A model generated the notes under the pieces. The model did not search any database, was not told where the DNA came from, and was given only the letters and a program-made list of their open reading frames with translations. From Candidatus Poribacteria bacterium (GTDB lineage: Bacteria; Poribacteria; WGA-4E; GCA-2687025): 64,000 nt of DNA. Where the stretch lies: positions 118,396-182,395 of the forward strand of contig JABGQA010000110.1 of assembly GCA_018644665.1 (NCBI GenBank). Direction: 5' to 3'. This document shows, piece after piece, positions 9,669 to 18,457 of the stretch. Position 1 is the stretch's first letter; each line of letters starts with the position of its first letter. A program made the translations under genes and the position numbers.

Positions 9669-11060
9669 CTACAGGGTCGGGAACCGCGTGCGCCACGGCG
9701 TGGCCCGCTCGTACGCGGCGGCTACACGCAGAACGCCTGCCTCGTCGAACGCCTTTCCGACGACTTGCAGACCGATCGGCAGGCCGGAATCGGTGAAGCC
9801 ACAGGGCACGGAGATCGCCGGCAGACTGATGAAGTTGAACGGCAGCGTGTTGCGCGGCCGCAGACTGGCATGCCCCGGGAGGCCGGGCGCGATCGGCGTT
9901 GCCGGAACCGGCGATGTCGGCATGACGACCGCGTCATAGGGCGCCATGGCCAGGCTGGTTTCGTCCGTGAGAACGCGCCGCATGCGCTGCGCCTGGACGT
10001 ACTGTACCGCGGTGTAGAAGCTGCCCATGTCGAGCTGGTCTCGGACCTCGTCACTGAACGCCTCAGGGCGCTCCCGCAGGTTCGACGCGTGGTAGGCCGC
10101 CGCCTCCGAGAACAAGATCACGACGCCTGCTGCCCGCGCAGCGTGCATGTCGGGCAGGGCGGTGTCCTCGACGGTCGCGCCTAGATCCCGGAAGACGCCC
10201 AGGGCGGCCTCGACCGCGCCGGCCACCTCCGGGTCACACTCCTCGAAGAAGAAGTCCCTCGCGACACCGATCCGTCTGTTGCGAAGGCCGCCATGCAGTT
10301 GCGCGGTGTAGTCGGGGACCGCATGTGACACGCACCCTGGGTCGCGCGCGTCGTAGCCGGCCAGCGCTTGCATCATCAACGCAGCATCCTCGACCGTGCG
10401 GGTCATCGGCCCGACGTGATCCATTGACCAAGAGAGCGGCAGCACGCCGAACTTGCTGACACGACCATAGGTGGGCTTGAGGCCCACGATGCCGCAACAC
10501 GCCGCCGGTTGGCGGATGGAAGCGCCTGTATCACTGCCCAGCGCGCCGTATGCGAGCCCGCCGGCCACGGCAGACGCAGACCCTCCGCTGGAGCCACCGG
10601 GATGGCACGTGACGTCCCAAGGGTTGCGTACGACGCCATAGTGAGGATTGGCGCTCGTCGTCCCGAACGCCAGTTCGTGCAGGTTCGTTTTGCCGAGGAT
10701 GACGGCGCCCGCCCGTTTCAGTCGCTCGACCACCGTGGCGTCATGGTCGGGAACCCAGTCGGCGAACAGAGGTGAGCCGAACGTGGTTCGCACGCCCCGA
10801 GTGGCATAGAGATCCTTCACCGCAACGGGAATGCCGTGTAGTGGCCCCAGATAGTGACCGGCATGGATCGCGGACTCAGCCGCTCGCGCCGCGTGGCGAG
10901 CCGTGTCCGCCATGACGGTGATGTAGGCGTTAAGCTGTTCGTTGTGCTGTTCGATGCGCGCCAGGACGGCGTCGGTCACGTCTACTGGCGAGAGATCGCC
11001 GGTGGCCAGCTGGGGGGCGAGGTCGGCGATGCTACTGAACGCTATATCCGACTGTGACAT
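9669..11060 (-). CDS. amidase signature family enzyme (GatA/AtzF-like)
   Basis: The 463-residue protein carries the complete Ser-cisSer-Lys triad of the amidase signature family. The lysine is in GIPVAVKDLYA, the first serine is in the PGGSSGGSASAVAGG block, and the nucleophile is in GSDTGASIRQPAACCG. It would hydrolyse an amide bond in a cytoplasmic substrate. It is not obviously the GatA subunit of the tRNA-dependent amidotransferase because no gatB or gatC neighbour is present. A small AtzG/GatC-like gene lies directly upstream and overlaps the start by 29 bp, as seen for two-component amidases. ATG at 11060 is used; an in-frame GTG at 11072 is also possible. The true substrate is unknown. 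Confidence 0.9.
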   Translation of the reverse strand: MSQSDIAFSSIADLAPQLATGDLSPVDVTDAVLARIEQHNEQLNAYITVMADTARHAARAAESAIHAGHYLGPLHGIPVAVKDLYATRGVRTTFGSPLFADWVPDHDATVVERLKRAGAVILGKTNLHELAFGTTSANPHYGVVRNPWDVTCHPGGSSGGSASAVAGGLAYGALGSDTGASIRQPAACCGIVGLKPTYGRVSKFGVLPLSWSMDHVGPMTRTVEDAALMMQALAGYDARDPGCVSHAVPDYTAQLHGGLRNRRIGVARDFFFEECDPEVAGAVEAALGVFRDLGATVEDTALPDMHAARAAGVVILFSEAAAYHASNLRERPEAFSDEVRDQLDMGSFYTAVQYVQAQRMRRVLTDETSLAMAPYDAVVMPTSPVPATPIAPGLPGHASLRPRNTLPFNFISLPAISVPCGFTDSGLPIGLQVVGKAFDEAGVLRVAAAYERATPWRTRFPTL

Positions 11061-11268
11061 CCATGTTCCCACATTCCACCGGGGTGCGATGTACGGCCGC
11101 TGGCGCGGTCTCGTCCAGCCGGGCCGCCCACTCGTCGATGAGCCGCGCCGCCTGTCCCATGACCGGCAGGCGGCCGCGATACCGCTCCGCTTGCTCCGCG
11201 CTCAGGTCGCGCCCGAAGCCGTCACGGGCGATCTGCTGTAGTTCCTCGACCGAGGGTTGACTCACCAT
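11032..11268 (-). CDS. small AtzG/GatC-like amidase partner
   Basis: This 78-residue protein begins at an ATG preceded by a strong GAGGAGG ribosome site 4 bases upstream. The sequence (LSAEQAERYRGRLPVMGQAA..., then RLDETAPAAVHRTP) has the alpha-helix plus extended Pro-containing tail layout of AtzG/GatC-type subunits that wrap around amidase signature enzymes. Its 3' end overlaps the amidase start by 29 bp, so the two are probably translationally coupled. The family call rests on pattern and context, not on a definite motif. Confidence 0.6.
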   Translation of the reverse strand: MVSQPSVEELQQIARDGFGRDLSAEQAERYRGRLPVMGQAARLIDEWAARLDETAPAAVHRTPVECGNMDVTVGYSVQ

Positions 11269-11360
11269 TCGCCTCCTCGGAGTGGCGCCCACCTAGCGAC
11301 TGATACTCGCGGAAGGCGCTCGTCTGTGTGGCTCGCCACACGGGATCTGTGGGTCACGCC

Positions 11361-11408
11361 TGGACCCCATCCTGACCTTCTCCTGACGGGGAAGGCGTTT
11401 CCGCGATC
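11361..11408. repeat. dispersed palindromic repeat, copy 2 (diverged)
   Basis: TGGACCCCAT, then a diverged stem TTCTCCTGACGGGGAA and GGCGTTT. This is the same order as the other copies but with several mismatches. It lies in the 190-bp gap between the amidase partner gene and the downstream end of the epimerase gene. Nothing else is seen in that gap. Confidence 0.5.
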
Positions 11409-11458
11409 CCTGCGCCATGCGGTTCTCAGGACGAGTATGGGCTACCCGCGTTTTGTGC

Positions 11459-12223
11459 TCAACCCTCGGGAACTGGGTGCGGCCGGCCTTCGGGCCACGT
11501 CTCCACCGGCTCGAAGCCAAGCCACTTCCGCGCCGGCTCGAGATCGAGCACGGTCTCGCCGTTGCTGCGACTTGTCGCGAAGAGCGTGACGACCGGAGGC
11601 AGTTCGCCGGCCTCGACACAACAAGCGTGGAAGCGTCCTGCGTCCGTGGGGCTGAGGTAGATCGCCTGCGACGCGGCGCTCTTCGAGATCGAGAGAGTGT
11701 GATGTGGCTCACGCGGCAACCATCCCAGCCGGACCACGATCATCGATATGCCGTAGCGATGCGCGTACATCTCCGCCATCGCCTCGCCGAATACCTTCGT
11801 GACGCCGTAGTGATTGCGCACCGCGGTGCCGTCCTCAATGCGGATCAGGCTCAGGTCGCTGCTCCGACGCAAACCGCTCACCACTTGGACCGTGCTGGCT
11901 ACGACGAGCCGATCGACCTCCTCGTCACGGCACGCGTCGAAGACGTTGTAGGAGCCGATTACGTTGTTGGGCAGGAGGTCGTCCATGAAGTCGGCGTCGT
12001 CCGGCGTCGCCGCTAGGTGCACGACGGTGTCCATGCCCCTCACCGCCTCGCGTACCGCTTCCGCGTCCGCTAGGTTTCCGACGTGGACCTCGTCGACATC
12101 GTCCATTGCATTTCGCCCGAACCCGCGCACGAAATGCCCGCGCGCCCGTAGCTCCTTGCTCGCCGCCCGGCCGATGGCCCCGCGGGCCCCTGTAACCAAT
12201 ACGCGCCTTTGCTTCGTCGGCAT
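11459..12223 (-). CDS. NAD(P)-dependent epimerase/dehydratase (extended SDR)
   Basis: The 254-residue protein starts with the Rossmann motif GARGAIG (residues about 12-18) directly after an RRVLVT strand. It has a HLAATPDDADFM segment typical of extended SDRs and the catalytic YxxxK as NHYGVTK. The shape is closest to sugar-nucleotide or uronate dehydrogenase-type SDRs. ATG at 12223 is chosen because GGGGGAG lies 8 bases upstream; the open frame continues to 12385 without a better start. It would act in the cytoplasm on a sugar or sugar acid, but the substrate cannot be read from sequence. Confidence 0.87.
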   Translation of the reverse strand: MPTKQRRVLVTGARGAIGRAASKELRARGHFVRGFGRNAMDDVDEVHVGNLADAEAVREAVRGMDTVVHLAATPDDADFMDDLLPNNVIGSYNVFDACRDEEVDRLVVASTVQVVSGLRRSSDLSLIRIEDGTAVRNHYGVTKVFGEAMAEMYAHRYGISMIVVRLGWLPREPHHTLSISKSAASQAIYLSPTDAGRFHACCVEAGELPPVVTLFATSRSNGETVLDLEPARKWLGFEPVETWPEGRPHPVPEG

Positions 12224-12440
12224 CGCGAGTACTCCCCCAGCTACCCCATCACACGCGGATCGGATCTGTTCACCACGGAACTCTATCGCGCTCTCCGCTG
12301 TCACGCCATGCTCACAGTGGAGGTCCCGAGGCTTCCGCCGCCTTCCGGGCGTCGCCGCCATAGACATGTACCCCGATCGCCCCAACTCCGGTTAGTAGAG
12401 CAGGAACGCTCACGCCGTGCGTCAACAGGAGAGGGATGCG

Positions 12441-13544
12441 ATGGGCCGTCGGGAATCCGTGTGTTCGCTGTGTTCGAGCGGTTCGTGGATCGCGGAACGC
12501 GAGAACGACGAATGGGCCGACATCGATTGCGAGGCGTGTGGGTCGTATCGGTTGCTGACCGATGAGCCGCTTGATTACCTCGAAGGCGCCGCCGACGGAC
12601 AGCGTTCGATCCTCACGCTCCTCGTTCGCCGTCTGCACGAGGACGGCGGTCGGTTCCCGCTCAGCGCGGAAAATGCCGCTCTGTTCACCCACACCTATAC
12701 GCTGGCAACTGCCGCGTGCGAGCAGTTCGGGCTGCGAAACTCCCAACTCCGACATTCCCGCGGTTGGGAGTACGTCACACCCCTCTACATCGTCGACACG
12801 GATGGTGGACGCTTCACCGTCCGCATCTACGGGAACGACATCAGCTTCAACGGCGCCCTGTCAGAGCTTCTGTGGCTGCGCAGCGTTCGGGAATCGGCGG
12901 GCATCGAAGTTCCGAACCCCGCCGATTCGGTGGAGGGGCCGTGGCTCCAGACTGTTCACGCGGAAGGCGACGCGCGGAACTGCGCCGTGTTCCCCTGGAT
13001 TCCCGGCGTCCGACTCGAAGACGTCCCTGCCGAACAGAGGACGCGCGCGCTGATCGAGACGTTCGGGGAGTTCCTCGCGAAGATGCACAACGCCTCCGAA
13101 CAGTTTGAGGCGCCGCCGTGGTTCGATCGACATCGCTACGGCGCCGAGGAGTTTCGGCGGGACATGGCAGCCAACCTCGCCGAAGAGGACTTTCCCGCGG
13201 AGAGCGAGCGAGAACTGCGAGAGGCCGGGTTGCGCCGTCTGCAACTAATGGAAGAACTCGGCGAAGGGAAGGACGTGTTCGGGTTGGTCCAGCCGGACCT
13301 CTCGGCGAGGAACGTGCTCGCAAACGGCGGGGATATTGCCTGTGTCGACTTCTACGAACTGGGCTACGGGCACTACTTGATGGATCTCGTGCAAGCCCTG
13401 CATCGGACCGTCAACGAGGGCGAGCGCGAGGCGGTCCTGGACGGGTACCAACGGGCGCGTCCCCTGCCCGACCGGTTCGAGGAACGGCGCAAGATCATCC
13501 GAGAGGCCAGGGCGTTTCCGCGCGGCTGGTGGATGGTCTCGTGA
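12441..13544 (+). CDS. aminoglycoside phosphotransferase-like kinase with N-terminal zinc ribbon
   Basis: The 367-residue protein opens with two CxxC pairs (CSLCSS and DCEACG, residues about 8-33) that would form a zinc ribbon. The rest looks like a choline/aminoglycoside kinase fold: the LVQPDLSARNVLANGG segment corresponds to the catalytic HGDxxxxN loop, with Gln-Pro replacing His-Gly, and IACVDFYELGYG to the metal-binding DFD-type loop. The Cys pairs are not usual in this kinase family. AGGAGAGGG precedes the ATG at 12441; an in-frame GTG at 12417 is an alternative. It is convergent with the sigma-factor gene. The phosphoryl acceptor is unknown. Confidence 0.75.
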   Translation: MGRRESVCSLCSSGSWIAERENDEWADIDCEACGSYRLLTDEPLDYLEGAADGQRSILTLLVRRLHEDGGRFPLSAENAALFTHTYTLATAACEQFGLRNSQLRHSRGWEYVTPLYIVDTDGGRFTVRIYGNDISFNGALSELLWLRSVRESAGIEVPNPADSVEGPWLQTVHAEGDARNCAVFPWIPGVRLEDVPAEQRTRALIETFGEFLAKMHNASEQFEAPPWFDRHRYGAEEFRRDMAANLAEEDFPAESERELREAGLRRLQLMEELGEGKDVFGLVQPDLSARNVLANGGDIACVDFYELGYGHYLMDLVQALHRTVNEGEREAVLDGYQRARPLPDRFEERRKIIREARAFPRGWWMVS

Positions 13545-13570
13545 TGCCTTGCTGACGGCCGCGGACGTAT

Positions 13571-15403
13571 CTACCGCGACGCCTCGAACACGGCGATCGC
13601 CGCCGCGACCTTGGTGATCGCGTCTCTGTCCGCCTGTAGCGCTGCCGTCAAGAGGTCGCGCGCTTCCGCGCCCGTGTCCTCGGTGAACCCTCCCGCTTCC
13701 TCGGCGACGCCACTCAGATGCTCGAGTTCGCGCAGCGTCTCGACCTCTCGGTCGTAGTGGGTCGCGGCTTCCTGAAGTTCGGGCGTGGCATCGGCGAAGA
13801 CGTCGACCAGTTCTCGAAGGTACGCGGCGGCATGCTCCCGAGCTATTCGCAACTCCCACGCGTGGCGCCCTGACTTCTTGGCGGGAGCCGCGCCAGATGC
13901 GAGCGCTTCACCCCACAGCTCGTAGGCGGCGAATCCGGTTGCGTCGACACGGTAGCCGATGTCTTGCGGCCCGAATCGCGTCCCGTTCGCCAAGCCGACC
14001 GCGTTCCGAAGCGTGTTGGCGTGTACGCTTGCCGCGTCGACTTGGTCGACCGCATCGCAGACCAGTACGCAGAACCATGACTGACCGCTGTGTCCGAGGG
14101 CGTCATAGCGTACGGTAAACGCCTCCGCGCCGTCGCCAACGAACTGGTGACGGACGGTATAGGTCTCGTCGGACTCGTCGTATCCGACGATCAAACCCCA
14201 GAGCTGCGCGCTGAGGCCGTCTTCTTCCTGCTGGTGGGACATCGGATTCCAGGCCATCGCCGGGATTCCTCGATCGATGCTTGCTCGGACGGCTGTCCAG
14301 GCGTCGACTTTGAGTTGGTTCCAGTCGTCCTCCTCGTCCTGCCGCGTAGCCTGAAAGCTCTGGATTCGCAGGCCGAGGTCCGGCAGCATCTCGATGAAGT
14401 GCGCGTCACCGCCCCTGTAGTCCAGATACGCCTCCTGGAACACCGTCCCGGCTCCCTCCCTCATCACGAAACTGAAGGCATGACCCAATACGCCCTGCAA
14501 TCGCGTGGGGGACCACTCCGACTGTCCGCCCGCCTGCAACATCCTCTCAAGGCCGGCCACGCTCGTGGTATAGGGGTGCGTCGGCGCGATGTCCAAGACC
14601 TTGCTCATCCGTCCCTCTTCCCCGCTGGTCACGCCGCCGGATATCAGTGTCACCCTCGGCCGGAATTCGGCGGACATTCGGTCGAGTTGTGCGATGCGCA
14701 TGGCCGTGTCCCCGTCCGGCGAGATCATCGCCAGATCCACCGGCGCCTGCTCGATACTGTGCGCGGTGATTCCGAGCCACCCAACGATCAGCGTCGACGT
14801 CATCAGCGAGAACGTTGTGCTCATCCGACCACTCCCTACGGGAACTTCGCCAAAAGCGCGCGCCTTCGGCCGCCAGGTGAACCATGCCAGCAGCCCAGCG
14901 GCCACGCCGAGTTGTCGACGCAACGCCCGTCGGGCGCGTCCCAACCGCATGGCGATCGCCGCGGACGACAGGCCATACCGCGCCTTCATCGCGGCGGGTC
15001 CGAGTTCCTGGAGGTAAGCCGCTTGAAGCACGTCCTGATGGCGCTTGTCGAGACGCGTCAGGGCGCGAATGAGCGCCTCCCAACGCTCCTCGTCCTCCAG
15101 GCGCTCCAAGGGGGACGCGCCCGTGTCGGGCATGTCCGGAAGCAGGTCGGTCGGGAACGCGCGGCGCTTGGCGTTCCAGTTGTGCGCGGCGTTCTTCGCG
15201 ACGACGCCGATCCAGTTCGCCAGCCGCTCCTCGTCACGCACGCTATCCCGATTGGCGTAAACCCGGAGCACGACCGCCTGTGTGAAGTCGTCGAGGTCTC
15301 CTCGATCGCGCAGGCGCGCCGCGCCGATCCGACGGATCAGCCCGACGCTCTCCAACACGACCCGGTCGAAAGGCGTGCCTCGACGCTGCGGCCTGAGAGC
15401 CAT
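13571..15403 (-). CDS. ECF-type sigma factor fused to a membrane-anchored C-terminal domain
   Basis: Residues about 1-165 are an ECF sigma factor: a sigma2 region (DLDDFTQAVVLRVYANRD, then RLANWIGVVAKNAAHNW) and a sigma4 helix-turn-helix (LDKRHQDVLQAAYLQELG...SSAAIAMRLGRARRALRR). Hydrophobic stretches follow at LGVAAGLLAWFTW and LMTSTLIVGWLGITAHS. The remaining 390 residues lie beyond the membrane. They include RGIPAMAWNPM...LWGLIVGYDESDETYTV, a pattern seen in BtrH/C39-like papain-fold proteins, and a helical C-terminal part (REHAAAYLRELVDVF...). No catalytic cysteine is apparent at the usual place. GGAGGA lies 9 bases before the ATG. The protein is about 610 residues, where a simple ECF factor is about 190. 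No separate anti-sigma gene is nearby, so the tail may control the sigma domain. Confidence 0.85.
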   Translation of the reverse strand: MALRPQRRGTPFDRVVLESVGLIRRIGAARLRDRGDLDDFTQAVVLRVYANRDSVRDEERLANWIGVVAKNAAHNWNAKRRAFPTDLLPDMPDTGASPLERLEDEERWEALIRALTRLDKRHQDVLQAAYLQELGPAAMKARYGLSSAAIAMRLGRARRALRRQLGVAAGLLAWFTWRPKARAFGEVPVGSGRMSTTFSLMTSTLIVGWLGITAHSIEQAPVDLAMISPDGDTAMRIAQLDRMSAEFRPRVTLISGGVTSGEEGRMSKVLDIAPTHPYTTSVAGLERMLQAGGQSEWSPTRLQGVLGHAFSFVMREGAGTVFQEAYLDYRGGDAHFIEMLPDLGLRIQSFQATRQDEEDDWNQLKVDAWTAVRASIDRGIPAMAWNPMSHQQEEDGLSAQLWGLIVGYDESDETYTVRHQFVGDGAEAFTVRYDALGHSGQSWFCVLVCDAVDQVDAASVHANTLRNAVGLANGTRFGPQDIGYRVDATGFAAYELWGEALASGAAPAKKSGRHAWELRIAREHAAAYLRELVDVFADATPELQEAATHYDREVETLRELEHLSGVAEEAGGFTEDTGAEARDLLTAALQADRDAITKVAAAIAVFEASR

Positions 15404-15740
15404 TGCGATGTGTCCTCCACCCTTTATCGACAGGTGGGACGGTCAAGTACAACCGCGATTTTCCGGCCGGGTCTCCTCATCCTACGAAAGTCCCGGTTCT
15501 GACGTTGTCCATTGTGGGGCGGGCTGCCGCACGTGTCGCCGCACACATTGCGCCGCACGTCGTCCCGCACATCGTCGCACAGTAGGTGGCGCCGGCGCGC
15601 TGCGCGCTTGGCGCATCAACACGCGCGAGCCCGGACGGCGCCCCCCAAAGCCAGTGGCAGCAGGCCACGATAGCCGTCGGCGCCGGGTGGGGTCACGGAC
15701 AGTTGGTTGACGAAGACGACAGGGCGCAGAAGGCGTGCGG
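15404..15740. other. intergenic region with short CCGCAC tandem hexamers
   Basis: This divergent gap upstream of the sigma-factor gene holds CCGCAC at 15527, 15539, 15553 and 15565 and TCGCAC at 15575, a pitch of 12-14 bp. An open frame (15403-15585) crosses it but has no protein-like features. No other gene is seen here. The repeated hexamers could be protein-binding sites or simple-sequence slippage. Confidence 0.35.
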
Positions 15741-15748
15741 CGACGCAG

Positions 15749-15862
15749 GGACCCCATCTCAATCTTCCCCTGCCAGGGGAAGACGTTCACGCGTCCGCCT
15801 GAGAAAGGCGCGTGGCGGTCGCGCCCCCGCGCTACCAACTACTCATGACCACACCCGTCCGC
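15749..15862. repeat. dispersed palindromic repeat, copy 3
   Basis: Contains ACCCCATCTCAATC, the stem CTTCCCC/GGGGAAG with a TGCCA loop, and ACGTTCACGCG. It is followed after about 50 bp by CATGACCACACCCGTC, which also ends copy 5. A stretch before the core (GGTCACGGACAGTTGGT, about 15690) matches the corresponding part of the 18.2-18.7 kb copies, so the full element may exceed 150 bp. It lies just upstream of the alginate lyase gene. Confidence 0.7.
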
Positions 15863-15910
15863 GCCCCGACACTTGCGCCGCCCGCTCCGCCACCGTATGA
15901 AGGAGCCACG

Positions 15911-17149
15911 GTGAGCTACGCTCGATGTCGCGCCTGCGTCCGGCCCGCAGAGGCACGGAACATACCCATCCATCTTCCGACGTTCATCGTGGTCGTCGCA
16001 GCGATGTCTCTCTTCGAAGGCGCGACAGCCTTCGCATCCGACCGCGACGATACCAGGGAGGTCCACGTCATGGACTTCGTCCACCCGGGCGCGCTCAATT
16101 CCAAGGCTGAACTGGACTTCGTGAAGGCCCAGATCCAGGCGGGCGCCCAGCCGTGGAAGGACGAGTTCGACCAGGCCGCGAGTTCGAGCTACGCGACTCA
16201 ACACCCGCATGGGCTGACCAACATCGACTCCGAAGACGACGACGCGAATGTATCGAGAGACGACGCCATCGCGTCATACGCGCAGGCGCTCCTGTGGTAC
16301 TTCACCGGCGACGAGGCGTATGCCGAGCGGTCGATCGCGATCCTCAACTCGTGGTCGCGCCTACAGAGCTTCACCGGCGGCTCCGAGCAGGATCGGCTAC
16401 AGGCCGGCTGGATCGGCGCGGTCTTCGCCCCGGCAGCCGAGATTATGCGCGGGTATCCCGGTTGGGCCGCAGGCGACATCGAGAACCTCCAAGCCATGTT
16501 CCGCACGGCTTTCTATCCGCAGTTGAATACGGCGAGCTTCTGGAATGGAAACGTCGATCTGACACAGATCGACGCTATGATGGCAATTGCCGTGTTCAAC
16601 GAGGACGGGGCGGAGTTCACTGCGGGCATCGAGCGGTTGCGAACTCGGAGCCGAGGTTACTTCTACCTGACCTCCGATGGCGCCAGACCCGAGCCGATCG
16701 CGGGCGATGGAGGCGATCCGCAGGCATTCTGGTCCAACCCGACCCAGTGGGTCGACGGTCTCACCCAAGAGACCTGCCGAGACAACGGGCATCATGCTCA
16801 GTACGCGTTGGGGTCGGCTCTCCACGCCGCTGAAGTCGCCTGGCATCAAGGCGTGGACGTGTACACCGAGCATCAGGAGCGATACACGGCCGCGATGGAG
16901 TTGATGGCCACGCAGCTTCTCACCGGCTCGATGCAAGGTGTGTGCAGCGACGACGTCTCAACCCGCAGCCGGTACGACACCTGGGAGGTGGGCTACAACC
17001 ACTACCACAACCGGGTCGGGGTCGCCCTGCCGAACACACGGAAGCTGATCCTGGAGCAGATCCGGCCGGAGGCGCCGAGAGCCGTCTGGAACCTGGCCTA
17101 CGAAACGCTGACCCATGGGGATCTCCCGAGCGACCTCTCTGCCCACTGA
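15911..17149 (+). CDS. secreted alginate lyase family protein
   Basis: The 412-residue protein starts at a GTG preceded by AAGGAG with 5-base spacing, and has a signal peptide (FIVVVAAMSLFEGATAFA). The body is an alpha/alpha-toroid alginate lyase (PF05426-type): SRDDAIASYAQALLWYFTGD, then WNGNVDLTQIDAMMAIAVF and the conserved ETCRDNGHHAQYALGS block containing the Asn/His expected near the active site. It should act in the periplasm or outside the cell on alginate or a related uronate polymer. A repeat copy lies directly upstream. A 12-bp tandem repeat begins at the stop codon. Confidence 0.88.
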   Translation: MSYARCRACVRPAEARNIPIHLPTFIVVVAAMSLFEGATAFASDRDDTREVHVMDFVHPGALNSKAELDFVKAQIQAGAQPWKDEFDQAASSSYATQHPHGLTNIDSEDDDANVSRDDAIASYAQALLWYFTGDEAYAERSIAILNSWSRLQSFTGGSEQDRLQAGWIGAVFAPAAEIMRGYPGWAAGDIENLQAMFRTAFYPQLNTASFWNGNVDLTQIDAMMAIAVFNEDGAEFTAGIERLRTRSRGYFYLTSDGARPEPIAGDGGDPQAFWSNPTQWVDGLTQETCRDNGHHAQYALGSALHAAEVAWHQGVDVYTEHQERYTAAMELMATQLLTGSMQGVCSDDVSTRSRYDTWEVGYNHYHNRVGVALPNTRKLILEQIRPEAPRAVWNLAYETLTHGDLPSDLSAH

Positions 17150-17175
17150 GCGGCCCGTTGAGCGGCCAGTTGAGC
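17147..17175. repeat. 12-bp tandem repeat at a stop codon
   Basis: TGAGCGGCC[C/A]GT occurs at 17147-17158 and 17159-17170, followed by a partial TGAGC. The first TGA is the stop codon of the alginate lyase gene, so translation reading past it would meet further TGA codons in the same frame. Confidence 0.6.
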
Positions 17176-17272
17176 TATGACAGCGCGGTGGTGATAGGCG
17201 CCGGCTCCCGAGGAACCGACGCGCCAACTGAGGGGCATGTGGAGGCGTCGGGGCCGCGATTCGCGGCGGATG

Positions 17273-18157
17273 TCACTTCGCTGGGCCGCGCATGATACGC
17301 CGCCAGGGCCACCGCCTTGCCAGGAGCCACACTGTCATCAGCGCCACAAGCAGCCACAAAATGCGCCAGAACGTCGGCACGCGGCCGCCACCACCGAAGA
17401 GCCTCTGCGACGGCTTTCCTGGCGCGTCGGGGGGATCGAAGGCGAGCATCTCGTCGGCGACCTCTCCGTCGACGACGGGTTCGTAGGTGGTCGTGGTCTG
17501 AGTGCTGAGACCGTCGAACTCGGCCTGCGAGTCGATCCTATGGACCAGCGATGTTTCCTTGGCAATCCAAAGCGTCGTCGGGCTAGCGCCCAATAGGCCC
17601 TGGATGCGGAAGCAGTCGATGTCCTCGAGCCTGGCGTCTTCGATACGCCGCGCCTCTGAAATGTCCGTCAAACGCCGCCCGCCAACTCGGTCGGGCATCA
17701 GCAGAGACGGAACCGTATGAGCCGACTTGCCGGAGACTCCCGTCGCCGCGCCCAACCCGAGTGCGAGTGACTGTGGCTCCGCGATCCCCGCGGCGATATC
17801 CCACCACGTCCGAACGTCCTCGCCGTAACTCCACACGATGTATCGGGACTCGCTATCGGAACGGGTGGGTTCGCTGTATTCGAACCGGAAGCGGTCGGGC
17901 CGTACGAACGCGGTACGGAAAGGCTTGTCTACGATGCGCTCCCCGTCGGCTCCGATGAAGACCGTCCTGACGACTCCCGAATCGTGGTAGGTCGCGCAGT
18001 CGGCATAGGCCTTCGCCATGCGTTCGACGACTTCGGCGGCGGTAAGCGTGACGCGCTCTGGCTCGCCTTGGGCAGCGGCGTGATGTAACGCAATCCCCGC
18101 CACCATTTGGCCGACGATCACGGACACCAGGATCGCGAGCTTCTGGTTGAGGCGCAT
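17273..18157 (-). CDS. LolA-like outer-membrane lipoprotein-sorting family protein with C-terminal membrane anchor
   Basis: The 294-residue protein has an N-terminal hydrophobic signal (LAILVSVIVGQMVAGIALHHAAAQ) and a C-terminal membrane segment (FWRILWLLVALMTVWLLARRW) followed by basic residues. The central part (VVERMAKAYADCATYHDSGVVRTVF..., FRTAFVRPDRFRFEYSEP, then DCFRIQGLL...LWIAKETSLVHRIDSQAEF) follows the LolA/DUF2092 beta-sheet pattern seen in proteins that bind lipids or lipoproteins in the periplasm. AAGGAAC precedes the ATG at 18157; an upstream start at 18175 is also open. The two membrane anchors are not standard for LolA, so a carrier function is only a guess. Confidence 0.65.
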   Translation of the reverse strand: MRLNQKLAILVSVIVGQMVAGIALHHAAAQGEPERVTLTAAEVVERMAKAYADCATYHDSGVVRTVFIGADGERIVDKPFRTAFVRPDRFRFEYSEPTRSDSESRYIVWSYGEDVRTWWDIAAGIAEPQSLALGLGAATGVSGKSAHTVPSLLMPDRVGGRRLTDISEARRIEDARLEDIDCFRIQGLLGASPTTLWIAKETSLVHRIDSQAEFDGLSTQTTTTYEPVVDGEVADEMLAFDPPDAPGKPSQRLFGGGGRVPTFWRILWLLVALMTVWLLARRWPWRRIMRGPAK

Positions 18158-18215
18158 GTGCCTGTTCCTTGACAAGGGCCTCGGAGGCCGCCGTGGACGG
18201 CTGCGTTACGCGCGA

Positions 18216-18457
18216 GGTGGATGGCGTCCTACGACGCGGCGCCACTATACCTGACGCCCAACGCAATGCGGAATCGTGGCAGTCTACCCCAGGCGCAGTC
18301 ACGGGCAGTTGGTCAGCGAGGACGGTGTGACGTCCACGGCGGACGACGACGCAAGGACCCCATCTCCATCTTCCCCTGCCAGGGGAAGACGTTCACGCGC
18401 CCATTCGGCGCCACTGTGGGCGACACGCGACTCGGACCTACCTATCTACCGATGACC
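18216..18457. repeat. 242-bp tandem duplication, unit 1 (includes palindromic repeat copy 4)
   Basis: Begins GGTGGATGGCGTCC and ends before the next GGTGGATGGCGTCC at 18458. It contains a full repeat core at about 18355-18400 (CCCCATCTCCATC, stem CTTCCCC/GGGGAAG, ACGTTCACGCG) and the tail CGCGACTCGGACCTACC. No protein-coding signal is convincing here. Confidence 0.85.

Noticed and set aside
14090..15502. 470-residue antisense frame opposite the sigma-factor fusion
   Set aside because: No recognisable motif; the opposite strand has sigma2 and sigma4 motifs and a strong ribosome site.
15527..15580. Repeated CCGCAC hexamers considered as a CRISPR or operator array
   Set aside because: Units are only six bases with 12-14 bp pitch and no spacers; too short and degenerate for CRISPR, and unsupported as an operator.
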